From JAUVKT01 sp036350795 (GTDB lineage Bacteria > Bacteroidota > Bacteroidia > Bacteroidales > VadinHA17): DNA of 64,000 nucleotides. The first letter of the stretch is position 1; the number at the start of each line of letters is the position of its first letter. The notes beneath the pieces were generated by a model, which worked only from the letters and a program-made list of their open reading frames with translations, had not been told where the DNA came from and ran no database searches. A program made the position numbers and the translations under genes. Of this stretch, positions 25,701 to 33,067 are shown in pieces. The stretch lies in the NCBI GenBank assembly GCA_036350795.1, contig JAZBNV010000137.1:1-64000 (forward strand), read 5' to 3'.

Positions 25701-26095
25701 ATATGGAAGAGAAGATACCTGCATATAAAGCTGCAGCAAAATTCTCTAATGCCGCTACTGAAAAGGACCTGCTTGAAGGAATTAATATTCTTGAAGAAAA
25801 ACTTAAGGAAATCCAGTTTACACTGAATGGCGACAGGGATTATGCTGCCCTTGACCTTGATGCAGATTATAGCCTGCGCTCACGTGCCAGGAATGCCGCT
25901 TTTGATAACATGGGAGCAACTACTAATATAACTGCTACCTCGAAACGCAACTATGAGATTGCAGCCGAAGAATTTGCCCCTGTGCTTGAAAAAGTCAAAG
26001 CCCTGCAGGAAGAATTTGATTCTATGGATAAGAGATTGTCAGATCTTGGAGCGCCCCTTACACCGGGCAGACTTCCCGACTGGAAGAAAGAATAG
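22787..26095 (+). CDS. Secreted BNR/sortilin-type beta-propeller protein
   Basis: 1102 residues with signal peptide MKSLVFRLIVLLMLFSLM. About 700 residues of BNR/Asp-box and VPS10-like blades follow, with many Asp-box motifs (SIDGGKSW, STDGGETW, STDAGKNW, STNRGASW, STDMGDTW, SSDKGATW, LNGGKNW). The remaining region (GIKDAFLYNTWRPLGG, LSWDMTYPA, a helical segment with EKLKEIQFTLNGDRDY, and final TPGRLPDWKKE) is the C-terminal module of the large glycosyl hydrolase-annotated BNR proteins of Bacteroidota. Catalytic activity is doubtful: no sialidase Arg triad is evident. Exported or outer-membrane-associated. Ends 2 bp before the convergent PPDK/PEPS regulator gene. Confidence 0.85.
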   Translation: MKSLVFRLIVLLMLFSLMVPQTSAQKRKNNNKTEEAGKDPLDGVSLNSFKFRSVGPALTSGRISDLAVNPDNHKEFFVAAAAGGVWKTEYGGVTFDPVFDNEGSYSIGCLAMDPNNHNVIWVGTGENNNQRSVSYGDGVYKSIDGGKSWKNVGLKESEHIGMIKIHPGNSDIVYVAAYGPLWSAGGDRGIYKSTDGGETWELILEVSEHTGFNEIHMDPRNPDVLYATAHQRRRRQWTYLGGGPESGIYKSTDAGKNWIKINRGLPSGDKGRIGMAISPVNPEKIYAVVEAQAGKGGFYRSTNRGASWERMSSSVSSGNYYQELVADPVSEDRVYIMNVFTQVTDDGGKTFRNRGEKSKHYDNHCLWIDPNDNNHCIEGTDGGVYETFDNENWRMFTNLPVTQFYKVSVDNDFPFYNIMGGTQDNYSLVGPSQTLSDHGIVSSDWIVTVTGDGFESVVDPLNPDIVYAQSQHGNLMRFDKLSGEMVNVVPKPRKGEKEYNWNWDSPVMVSPHNHKTLYFAANKLFKSTDMGDTWEVISGELDRNIDRNLWPVMGKVWPMDAVAKNGSTSRYGAAVSLDESRLKAGLIYVGTDDGQINITEDDGKTWRQVNSFPGVPEYTYVYDLVTDKHDVNVVYAAFNNHKSGDFTPYVYKSSDKGATWTSISGDLPEGAVYALCQDHVKADILFAGTEYGVFVTLNGGKNWKRLKAGLPTINIRDMAIQERENDLVLASFGRGFYVLDNYAPLRELVPENIEKEAYLFGIKDAFLYNTWRPLGGLGTKEKGFQGQDYFSVPNPENGVVFTYWIKDGVSTLKSERQKREQEAFKKGQAIPYPTIEEYKAEKDELPSYLVFSICDENGKTIRELRTPLQKGLNQLSWDMTYPADLSVRSADATPTRGLPSSNVFVLPGKYQVSLSKNVKGTISELAGPLEFVIKELNNRTIPAENREEMVNFKLKVLKLDNAIRAVGAAISDMEEKIPAYKAAAKFSNAATEKDLLEGINILEEKLKEIQFTLNGDRDYAALDLDADYSLRSRARNAAFDNMGATTNITATSKRNYEIAAEEFAPVLEKVKALQEEFDSMDKRLSDLGAPLTPGRLPDWKKE

Positions 26096-26097
26096 TA

Positions 26098-26976
26098 TTA
26101 ACGCTCTCCGGGTTTTCGCCATTCATCCTGGCCAAAGGTGTCGGTAAGAATGGTCAGAATCTCATTTGCGGTGGATTCGATTGGTTTATTTGTAATATTA
26201 AAAACCTTGAATCCGCCGCGTTTGAATATGCGGTTGGCATATTCAAGCTCATCCCTTACACTCCTGGGTGTAATATAATCATCATCGGGTCTCAAACCCA
26301 GTTGCTTAACCCTGTTTGTACGCTGCGCAATAAGGTAATGGGGTGTTGTGGTAAGCCCGAAAACACGGTTACTGTCAACAATAAATAACTCCGGGGGAGG
26401 TTCAATACCCGGTACAAGAGGTACATTGGCTACCTTCCATCCAAACATACCCATATAGATGCTGAGAGGGGTTTTGCCGGTACGCGACACCCCTGCAAGC
26501 ACTATATCAGCCTTTGATATCTTCTCAACATTTAAGCCGTCGTCGTGCTTCATGGTAAACTCTATTGCCTCCACCCTTGAAAAATATTCAATATTCCTGA
26601 GCCTGTACAAACCTGGCTTACTTATAGGTTCTTTTTGAAGCAGGGCCGAAATATGATCCGACAGGTCTCCAACAAGGTCAAAGTGCTTAACTCCGTACGA
26701 TTCGCACACTGACAGCAGTATCTCCCTCATAAGCGGATCGACCATGGTATGCACAATAACTCCGCACGACTCCTTTGCCCTTATTACCGTATCCTTGACT
26801 TTATCCATCGAGTCAACATTTGGCACAACAATAAGGGGAATACGGTTATCAGGGAACTGGATCAGCACAGACTGAACCAGGGTATTTGCAGCCATTCCTT
26901 TGCCCCCCGACACAACATAAATGGGGGCAATATTGTCAGAACAATCAGAATCAGCTTTATTTTCAATAGATACCAT
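26098..26976 (-). CDS. PPDK/PEP synthetase regulatory kinase-phosphorylase (DUF299)
   Basis: 292 residues. N-terminal IYVVSGGKGMAANTLVQSVL and HTMVDPLMREIL, Walker A-like GVSRTGKTPLS at 162-172 and TTTPHYLIAQRTNR near 220 are the family hallmarks. DUF299 enzymes use ADP to phosphorylate, and phosphate to dephosphorylate, a Thr next to the catalytic His of pyruvate phosphate dikinase (PDRP/RP1) or PEP synthetase (PSRP), switching gluconeogenic flux off and on. Which of the two targets applies here cannot be told from sequence by eye; the dikinase is common in Bacteroidota. No partner gene is adjacent. The start MVSIENKADSD is plausible but the first 17 residues are not conserved. Confidence 0.9.
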   Translation of the reverse strand: MVSIENKADSDCSDNIAPIYVVSGGKGMAANTLVQSVLIQFPDNRIPLIVVPNVDSMDKVKDTVIRAKESCGVIVHTMVDPLMREILLSVCESYGVKHFDLVGDLSDHISALLQKEPISKPGLYRLRNIEYFSRVEAIEFTMKHDDGLNVEKISKADIVLAGVSRTGKTPLSIYMGMFGWKVANVPLVPGIEPPPELFIVDSNRVFGLTTTPHYLIAQRTNRVKQLGLRPDDDYITPRSVRDELEYANRIFKRGGFKVFNITNKPIESTANEILTILTDTFGQDEWRKPGER

Positions 26977-27080
26977 CAGCGGCTAACTTTAGGGTTTAAA
27001 GACCATAATATAGTGAAATAATACAAATATAATCAGGATCACCATTTCTGCCACCAGAAGTGCAGATGTAAGAATACTCA

Positions 27081-27110
27081 TTTGTGAGTATTTCAATCAC
27101 CATAATTTAG
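27081..27110 (+). promoter_or_regulatory. Candidate promoter of the intergenic RNA
   Basis: TTTG 27081-27084, 18-nt spacer, TAATTTAG 27103-27110, on the plus strand between two minus-strand genes. Would start a transcript near 27117 that runs into the terminator at 27221-27258. Confidence 0.35.
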
Positions 27111-27116
27111 CAATAC

Positions 27117-27252
27117 ATTGTCCATGCTTAGGTATTAGTTCTAACCGAAACGAACCATTCTTAAGAGCAGGGTATGAAACCGGGTACTTTCCCGGACCTT
27201 CTATCCCAACCGGCAAATTGCAGCCATCACCCTCCGGTGGTGGCTGTTTTTT
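27117..27252 (+). ncRNA. Candidate small RNA of about 135 nt
   Basis: No protein gene lies on the plus strand here, yet a promoter-like pair (27081-27110) is followed after about 110 nt by a strong intrinsic terminator (27221-27258). An internal hairpin CCGGG-TACTTT-CCCGG is visible at about 27179-27195. The 3' end overlaps the stop codon of the response-regulator gene on the other strand. I cannot assign it to a known RNA family. Confidence 0.35.
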
Positions 27253-27258
27253 ATTTTA
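27221..27258 (+). terminator. Rho-independent terminator, plus strand
   Basis: Stem CAGCCATCAC 27221-27230 with GTGGTGGCTG 27237-27246 (one T-G), loop CCTCCG, then TTTTTTATTTT. On the minus strand the stem directly follows the response-regulator stop codon but lacks a U-run, so the plus-strand direction is favoured. Confidence 0.7.
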
Positions 27259-27835
27259 GTAAGGGATATTTAAGGTGAATTTCGGTTGTTGATCTTAATC
27301 CCAGTTTTTTTAAAATCCTGCGCCTGTGGGTATCTACTGTGTTTTTTGAAATACTAAGTGCCTGCGCAATCTCCCTGCTGGTTTTTCCTTCCCGTAAGCG
27401 GTCAAAAATCTCTGCTTCCCTTTCAGTAAGATCTGCAGCCTGGCAGATAATACTATCTGTATTTAACTGGTAATTAGCGATATACTTTTTTATTGTCAGG
27501 CTGAGCTCATCGGGATCGACAGGTTTTAAGAGGTAATCAAGTACAGATTCCTTTATTGCTTTAATAGCGTAGTTATTATACCCGGTTACCAGTACAATTG
27601 CCGGACAGAAATTTTCCTGCCTGATACTGTCCAGTATCTCAAATCCCCCCTTAACAGGCATTTCAACATCAAGGAAGAGCAGATCAGGACGCTTACTCTT
27701 TATCTGGTGAACAGCCTGCTGCGGATCGGTCTCCGACCCCGTTATCCTTACTTCCGGGTGCTTCCCAAGTAAATATTCAAGTCTGAGCAGAGCATCAGGA
27801 TCGTCGTCTAACAGAAAAGCTTTTATTTCTTTCAT
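27251..27835 (-). CDS. Response regulator, REC plus LuxR-type HTH
   Basis: 194 residues. Receiver domain 1-120 with acidic pocket LLDDDPD, phospho-acceptor D56 (LLFLDVEMPVKGG), VTGYNNYAIKAIKESVLDYLLKPVDPDEL. This receiver resembles those of LytTR-type regulators (A-[IL]-x-A-[IF]-x-x-x-x-x-D-Y-L-L-K-P). The output domain is a LuxR/GerE-type HTH (LTEREAEIFDRLREGKTSREIAQAL ... TVDTHRRRILKKLGLRS), not LytTR. It overlaps the upstream sensor kinase gene by 4 nt (ATGA), so the two are cotranscribed and form a pair. Confidence 0.9.
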   Translation of the reverse strand: MKEIKAFLLDDDPDALLRLEYLLGKHPEVRITGSETDPQQAVHQIKSKRPDLLFLDVEMPVKGGFEILDSIRQENFCPAIVLVTGYNNYAIKAIKESVLDYLLKPVDPDELSLTIKKYIANYQLNTDSIICQAADLTEREAEIFDRLREGKTSREIAQALSISKNTVDTHRRRILKKLGLRSTTEIHLKYPLLK

Positions 27836-29892
27836 AGCTCAATATCTATTTGAACAAGTGTACCCGTAGAATTTTGTTCCCCTGTTTCAGAAAGATCCGA
27901 GAGGGTGTAGCTTATCTTTTTCCTGTATATAAGATTATATGCTCCAAAGATCTCCGATACCAGCCTTGTTCCTTTCCCTTCACGATCAGTTGATTTACTG
28001 CTTTTACAGCCTATACCATTATCCCGAATAGTAATCCTTGCCATTCCGTTTACACACTCTGCCTCAAGCATGATATTCATTTTACTCTTATTCGCGGGAA
28101 AAGCGTGTTTTATTGAATTCTCAACAAAGGTATGTACACTCAATGAAGGGATCATTATTGAAGAACATTCGTCCTGTATTTCAATAAGGTAATCAAGCCT
28201 GTCGCCATATCTTACCTTCTGAAGTTCAAGGTAGCTCTGCACAAATCTTACTTCCTCACTCAGTTTAACAATTATCCTGTCGGATGAATCCACAACTTCT
28301 CTTATCATTCTGCTGAAACTTGTCAGGAAGCTGTCTGCCCTGGCAGTATCACCTTTTATATACATCGACGATATTGAGTTAAGAGCATTAAAAATGAAAT
28401 GAGGACTCATCTGGCTTTTTACTGATTGAAGCTGGAGAGTCTTTATCTGGGATTCAATCTTCCTTTTTTTCTCTTCCTGCCGGTGTTGCATAAGCTGGAT
28501 AAGCCAGATAAATGCAAATAAGAGAATATAAATAACAAGGGCATAAATAAATATATAAGACCTGCCGGGATTCTTCTGAAAGGTGATATTGTAATCGAAA
28601 TTTGCTGTCCTGAGATGGAAACCTGTTTTATTGCTGCCTGTTGAAGTGATTACAGGCTGAACCTGGAAACCCTCGGTATCGTTAAGAGGCAGGCTTGCAG
28701 ATAACTTTAAACCCGGACTTAATATATTCAGGACTCCTTCCGGTGAAAGAAACATCACATAGTCCTTCCCATCTGCAAGCTTCACCGGGCCATACAATAT
28801 ACCTTTTACCGTACTCCTTTCAATTCTCTTAAGGAGCTTAAGCTTTTCATCGAAAATCAGTGCCGTTCCGAAAGTATCGAAACAGTAAATCCTGCCTGAA
28901 TAAAAGTAGCTTAAGAGGTATCCCGAAAAATTAACTTCATTTAAGGGGAAGTTGTAAAGCATGTCACCGCTTAGCGACATTATAGCCAGCTCCCTTCCCA
29001 GTGTATCATTACTTGTGCTGATCTGCCGGCTTACAAAGAGTTTTTTATCTTCACTGCTTCCAATCGTCCTGATATCCACAACCGATGTATATCCTCTGAA
29101 TTCGTAAGGCTCAAAAAGATAGTTAAGGTCTTTGTCGTAGATCATTACCCAGGCACTGGAATCATTATAAGGCACAGGGGACTTAAAATTGCCTACGGCG
29201 TTACTCTGACCCCATATCTCCAAAAATCCATCGCCTGTAAGATCATCCGACCTGAGGTAATAACGTGGACTTACACCAGCAGTATCAGAATGGATAAGCA
29301 AATCGTTCTTAAGATCGTAGCGGAAAAGAGCCCTGGGATAAAGGGTAAAGCCTGCAGCAATAGAAAAATACAATTCCTTATATCCATCATCATTCACATC
29401 CTGCATTACTGTTCCGGTAATGGCATACCAGGCTTCTCCATCCAGTGTTCTGCAACCTTCAATATACTTTGTAAGTGTAAGCGGGTTCTTACTGTTATAA
29501 ACATTTAAAACATTTAAAAACAGTGAATCCTCCATATAGGTAAAAATATATAACTCCGACAGGCTGTCGTTATCATAATCACCATAAAGGATATCCGATC
29601 TTTTAACATACCTGCCCCTGATATTATATTGATCTATAATATTATCATTATGATCATAAACTATAATCCCGGTTCGGCCCAATGATTTTACAGAAAGTGA
29701 AATTCTTTCCGATTTTCCATCGCTGTTCAGGTCAGTAAACCTGGTTCTCTTGTCCCATTCAAAGGGAAAGCTTTTTTCGACAGTGGCTAAATAGGGCTGT
29801 TGCAGTTTAAAAAGTAAAAGAGACAGTACCAGGGTCAGTCCTAATGAAATAAAAATTCTTAAAAGCAGGTTGGTTCGGCCCTTCATCAGCAT
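27832..29892 (-). CDS. LytS-type sensor histidine kinase with propeller-like sensor
   Basis: 686 residues. TM about 10-28, extracytoplasmic region 30-445, TM 446-467, coiled coil, then His_kinase domain with H498 (SQMSPHFIFNALNS) and an HATPase domain (HTFVENSIKHAF, DNGIGC). The sensor part has four regularly spaced FG-GAP/VCBS-like calcium-loop motifs, DLNSDGKSE 54-62, DYDNDSLSE 105-113, DVNDDGYKE 165-173 and DLTGDGFLE 217-225, suggesting a beta-propeller that binds an extracellular ligand, perhaps with Ca2+. The kinase class normally pairs with LytTR regulators, but the overlapping downstream gene is a REC-LuxR protein. Confidence 0.88.
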   Translation of the reverse strand: MLMKGRTNLLLRIFISLGLTLVLSLLLFKLQQPYLATVEKSFPFEWDKRTRFTDLNSDGKSERISLSVKSLGRTGIIVYDHNDNIIDQYNIRGRYVKRSDILYGDYDNDSLSELYIFTYMEDSLFLNVLNVYNSKNPLTLTKYIEGCRTLDGEAWYAITGTVMQDVNDDGYKELYFSIAAGFTLYPRALFRYDLKNDLLIHSDTAGVSPRYYLRSDDLTGDGFLEIWGQSNAVGNFKSPVPYNDSSAWVMIYDKDLNYLFEPYEFRGYTSVVDIRTIGSSEDKKLFVSRQISTSNDTLGRELAIMSLSGDMLYNFPLNEVNFSGYLLSYFYSGRIYCFDTFGTALIFDEKLKLLKRIERSTVKGILYGPVKLADGKDYVMFLSPEGVLNILSPGLKLSASLPLNDTEGFQVQPVITSTGSNKTGFHLRTANFDYNITFQKNPGRSYIFIYALVIYILLFAFIWLIQLMQHRQEEKKRKIESQIKTLQLQSVKSQMSPHFIFNALNSISSMYIKGDTARADSFLTSFSRMIREVVDSSDRIIVKLSEEVRFVQSYLELQKVRYGDRLDYLIEIQDECSSIMIPSLSVHTFVENSIKHAFPANKSKMNIMLEAECVNGMARITIRDNGIGCKSSKSTDREGKGTRLVSEIFGAYNLIYRKKISYTLSDLSETGEQNSTGTLVQIDIEL

Positions 29893-30090
29893 TAGTTGGT
29901 TAACAGACTTCTAAATTTAAATATTTCAAAGCACATTCCATTAATAAAAGGATTGTTTATTGATCATAAGAGCAAAAAAAGCATTATTCATTTATTGATT
30001 TAAAATACCTTTAGCTTTAGGTGCCTTATTACACAGCGATAATTTTATTGCTTAACTTTATCCTTTTAGTGAAAATATAAAACACAGCAT

Positions 30091-30711
30091 ATGAAACTAT
30101 CTTTCTTTAAAAGACTGAAAAACTTCCTCAAAACAACTCTGCTTGGGGGATTTGCCGCCATACTTCCCATGGCATTAATATTTATCTTCTTCAGATGGAT
30201 CTTTAACATTATAAAAAGATATCTTGAGCCAATTGTAAACCTTGTAGAAGTAGACACGGATATTCAGCTTGCAATTCTCTATGTGGTTGTATTTGCTGCA
30301 GTGCTTGGATTATTTTTCTTTATAGGCCTGGTTATCCGTACCCGTATGGGCAGGTTCTTTAACGAAGTACTTGAGGAAAAATATCTTCTGAAAATCCCGG
30401 GCTATAAGATTGCGAGGGATACTGTTATGCAGTTCTTTGGGAAAAACAGGTCTTTCTTCTCCGAGGTTGTGCTGGTTGATATCTTCAACTCAGGCACACT
30501 TATGACAGGATTTATTACCGACGATCACGAGGGAAGTGACTTTGTAACTGTTTTTGTGCCAACAGGTCCCAATCCAACCTCGGGAAATATTTACCATGTA
30601 AGCCGGAATAAGGTATTCAGGACAAACGCTGCAGTGGACAGTGGTATGAAGTCGATAATAAGCTGCGGAGCAGGATCAAGTGAGATCTTTGATTTAAAGA
30701 TTATAGATTAA
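30091..30711 (+). CDS. DUF502 family membrane protein
   Basis: 206 residues, two TM segments (LLGGFAAILPMALIFIFFRWIF and LAILYVVVFAAVLGLFFFIGLVI) and a C-terminal soluble domain. The segments GRFFNEVLEEKYLLKIPGYKIARDTVMQF and TVFVPTGPNPTSGNIYHV are the DUF502 signature (G-x-x-x-x-x-x-E-x-x-L-x-x-I-P-x-x-x-x-I-Y and V-F-x-P-T-x-P-N-P-T-S-G). Function not established. Its stop codon region overlaps the end of the convergent sialate esterase gene by 4 nt. Confidence 0.88.
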   Translation: MKLSFFKRLKNFLKTTLLGGFAAILPMALIFIFFRWIFNIIKRYLEPIVNLVEVDTDIQLAILYVVVFAAVLGLFFFIGLVIRTRMGRFFNEVLEEKYLLKIPGYKIARDTVMQFFGKNRSFFSEVVLVDIFNSGTLMTGFITDDHEGSDFVTVFVPTGPNPTSGNIYHVSRNKVFRTNAAVDSGMKSIISCGAGSSEIFDLKIID

Positions 30712-32843
30712 TAATTAATGCTTATTTCATCTATAAATAACCATGCTTTGTCACCCGCACCAGGATGCCAGTCGGGACAGACACCTATGTTCCCGGCCCT
30801 GATCTTTAAATACCTTACATTGTCCTGTTCTATATCGAGCGACACTTCAATTCGTCCCTGCATAACAACTTCCCGGCTGTTTTTAAATGGATTCTTTAAT
30901 ATGCTTGCAGATATATAATTTTTACCATCAGCAGAATATAATACTTCAATTTCATCTGGCAGGAATATCCATGATCCGGTATTGGCCAGGAAACCCATGC
31001 TGACACTTTTAAGCCATTTTTTCTTCGACAGTTCTATTGTTGCCACAAAATCATCACCTTCAAATCCAAGCCACCTGCCGTCGGTAAACTGGTCAGAGCC
31101 GGATAAGCCATCTGCAAGCCCCAGGACACCTCCTCCATGATATCTCGGACTGTAAGGATATTCAAGGCTGATTTTAATACTTCCTGCATCATGCCCGGCC
31201 AGTTTTGCGCTCTCAATGGATTCAGATCCAACAGAGTTCAGAAATGTTCTGGCCTTAATATCTACAGGACCCTTTACCATAAAAGGTTTCTGGTAAATCC
31301 TGGAATTAATAAGCGGATCTGAGCCATCGAGAGTGTACCTGATAACAGCCGACTTATCATTGCAACTCATGCTAATCCTGTAAGTATTCTTCTTTCCGCT
31401 TACCTCGGCCTTAATAGTCAGGGGAATAGTATTTATAATCCAGTCATCTGTTCTGAAGGGTGAGGCAGGCAGTCCGGCTGTATTAAAAAGATTTGGCTCG
31501 TCAGTATTCCCAAAACCAAAACGCACAGCAACAGGTTCACTTACTTCAGGACTGCTCAGTACTATCTTATTATCTTCGATAAGTGCATCAGCACTGTAAA
31601 AGATCCTGTCACTGCCTGCAATAAGGAAATTACCTGGTTTTTCACCTTTTACTACAAGCCCGTACCCGGCATAATCAAAGGATATTATTGCTCTGGCTCC
31701 ACTTATTTCCAATGATTTAAATATTGGCCCTGAATATTCAAGGTAATCCTGTCCGTATGTTTTCGCAAGAGCAATCAGAGCCAGTCTGCGACCAACTTCC
31801 TGTTTATTGACAGGATGTATGTCATCAGGATTGCCAATATCAGTAATTACCGCCATTCCTGTATTAGGAACTGACAGAGTCATTAGCTGCGCTTCCCTGA
31901 GCAGGGCTCCGCTGAGTGCTTCATTATACCTGTAAGGTGCAATCTGAACGTAGTAGAAAGGGAATTCACCCTGCTTAAACTTTGTTCGCCAGTCAGTTAT
32001 CATTGCCGGGAATAATTTCCTGTAATGATATGCATCATTCCTGTTAGCCTCGCCCTGGTACCAGATAACACCCCTGATTGAAAAATCCAGGAGGGGATTA
32101 ATCATTGCATTGAACAGGTGAGAAGATCTGCCCTGTTCACTCCTGCCCGATGTATTTTCGTAGCTGTAAAAAGAAAGATCCGGGTTTTCTTCAAGTGTCT
32201 CAGTGCTGGTCCAGGCTTCTGCAGGAGTACCTCCCCAGCTCGATGAAATAAGGCCAACCGGTACATCAAGGCTTTTAAATAATTCTGTTCCATAAAACCA
32301 TGCCAGGGCGCTGAAATCTTCAACGATATCCTTGCCTGGCAGGTCCCATTTACCTTTGCAATCATAGAGAGGATCGGGGGATGCCTTCTTTTCCAGCTCA
32401 AACAACCTGATCTGCGAATAGTCGTTATTAATAATGTCTTTAAGTGTATTCGTAAAGTAAGTATTCGACCAGCCTCCAAACATTTTAAATGTATATTCCA
32501 TATTCGATTGTCCCGAGCACAGCCATACCTCACCAAAAAGAATATTGCTGAGGATAATCTTATTTTTTGCTTCTATAGTTATACTGTGAGGTCCGCCTGC
32601 CTCGCCTGTAGGTAATAATAAGAGCCATCTGCCATCATCGCCGGCAGTAACTGAAAATGCCTTATCAATCCAGTCGGTGGTAACTTTAATTTTCTCACCC
32701 GGCGAAGCCCAACCCCAGATTTTCACCTCAGCGTTGCGCTGGAGCACCATATTATCAGAAACGAGTGCAGGCAGTCTTACCTGCCCAAAGGAAAGCTGTG
32801 ACAGTGCAAGAAGAAGAAGAATGTAGTATACCCTGTTTTTCAT
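30708..32843 (-). CDS. Sialate O-acetylesterase-like protein with extra carbohydrate-binding-type domains
   Basis: 711 residues, signal peptide MKNRVYYILLLLALSQLSFGQ. Domain order: N-terminal beta domain (VRLPALVSDNMVLQRNAEVKIWGWASPGE), SGNH-type SASA domain with nucleophile Ser in LCSGQSNMEY and the Asp/His pair in NPDDIHPVNKQEVGRRLA, a chitobiase-C-like beta domain (IRYTLDGSDPLINSRIY), then a discoidin-like end (LADGLSGSDQFTDGRWLGFEGDDF). Removes O-acetyl groups from sialic acids or other sugars, clearing the way for glycosidases; the Bacteroidota versions are periplasmic. Catalytic residues are intact. Monocistronic. Confidence 0.88.
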   Translation of the reverse strand: MKNRVYYILLLLALSQLSFGQVRLPALVSDNMVLQRNAEVKIWGWASPGEKIKVTTDWIDKAFSVTAGDDGRWLLLLPTGEAGGPHSITIEAKNKIILSNILFGEVWLCSGQSNMEYTFKMFGGWSNTYFTNTLKDIINNDYSQIRLFELEKKASPDPLYDCKGKWDLPGKDIVEDFSALAWFYGTELFKSLDVPVGLISSSWGGTPAEAWTSTETLEENPDLSFYSYENTSGRSEQGRSSHLFNAMINPLLDFSIRGVIWYQGEANRNDAYHYRKLFPAMITDWRTKFKQGEFPFYYVQIAPYRYNEALSGALLREAQLMTLSVPNTGMAVITDIGNPDDIHPVNKQEVGRRLALIALAKTYGQDYLEYSGPIFKSLEISGARAIISFDYAGYGLVVKGEKPGNFLIAGSDRIFYSADALIEDNKIVLSSPEVSEPVAVRFGFGNTDEPNLFNTAGLPASPFRTDDWIINTIPLTIKAEVSGKKNTYRISMSCNDKSAVIRYTLDGSDPLINSRIYQKPFMVKGPVDIKARTFLNSVGSESIESAKLAGHDAGSIKISLEYPYSPRYHGGGVLGLADGLSGSDQFTDGRWLGFEGDDFVATIELSKKKWLKSVSMGFLANTGSWIFLPDEIEVLYSADGKNYISASILKNPFKNSREVVMQGRIEVSLDIEQDNVRYLKIRAGNIGVCPDWHPGAGDKAWLFIDEISINY

Positions 32844-33067
32844 AGATTTAAAATTTTGTAAGATATGCCAGGAATTTAATTGAAATTCTGAGAACGAGTG
32901 GATGCACTTCGCTCTCGCCTAATCTTATAATCTGGTCAGTTATAAAAGTAGATATAAATAAGCAGTCTGTGAAAAAAAGTTAAAAAGCACTGCATCATAT
33001 TATAAATCTGGCCTCTTTCTCATATTTATTTCATAATATGTAACATTAATCATTTATTCAGGCACAC

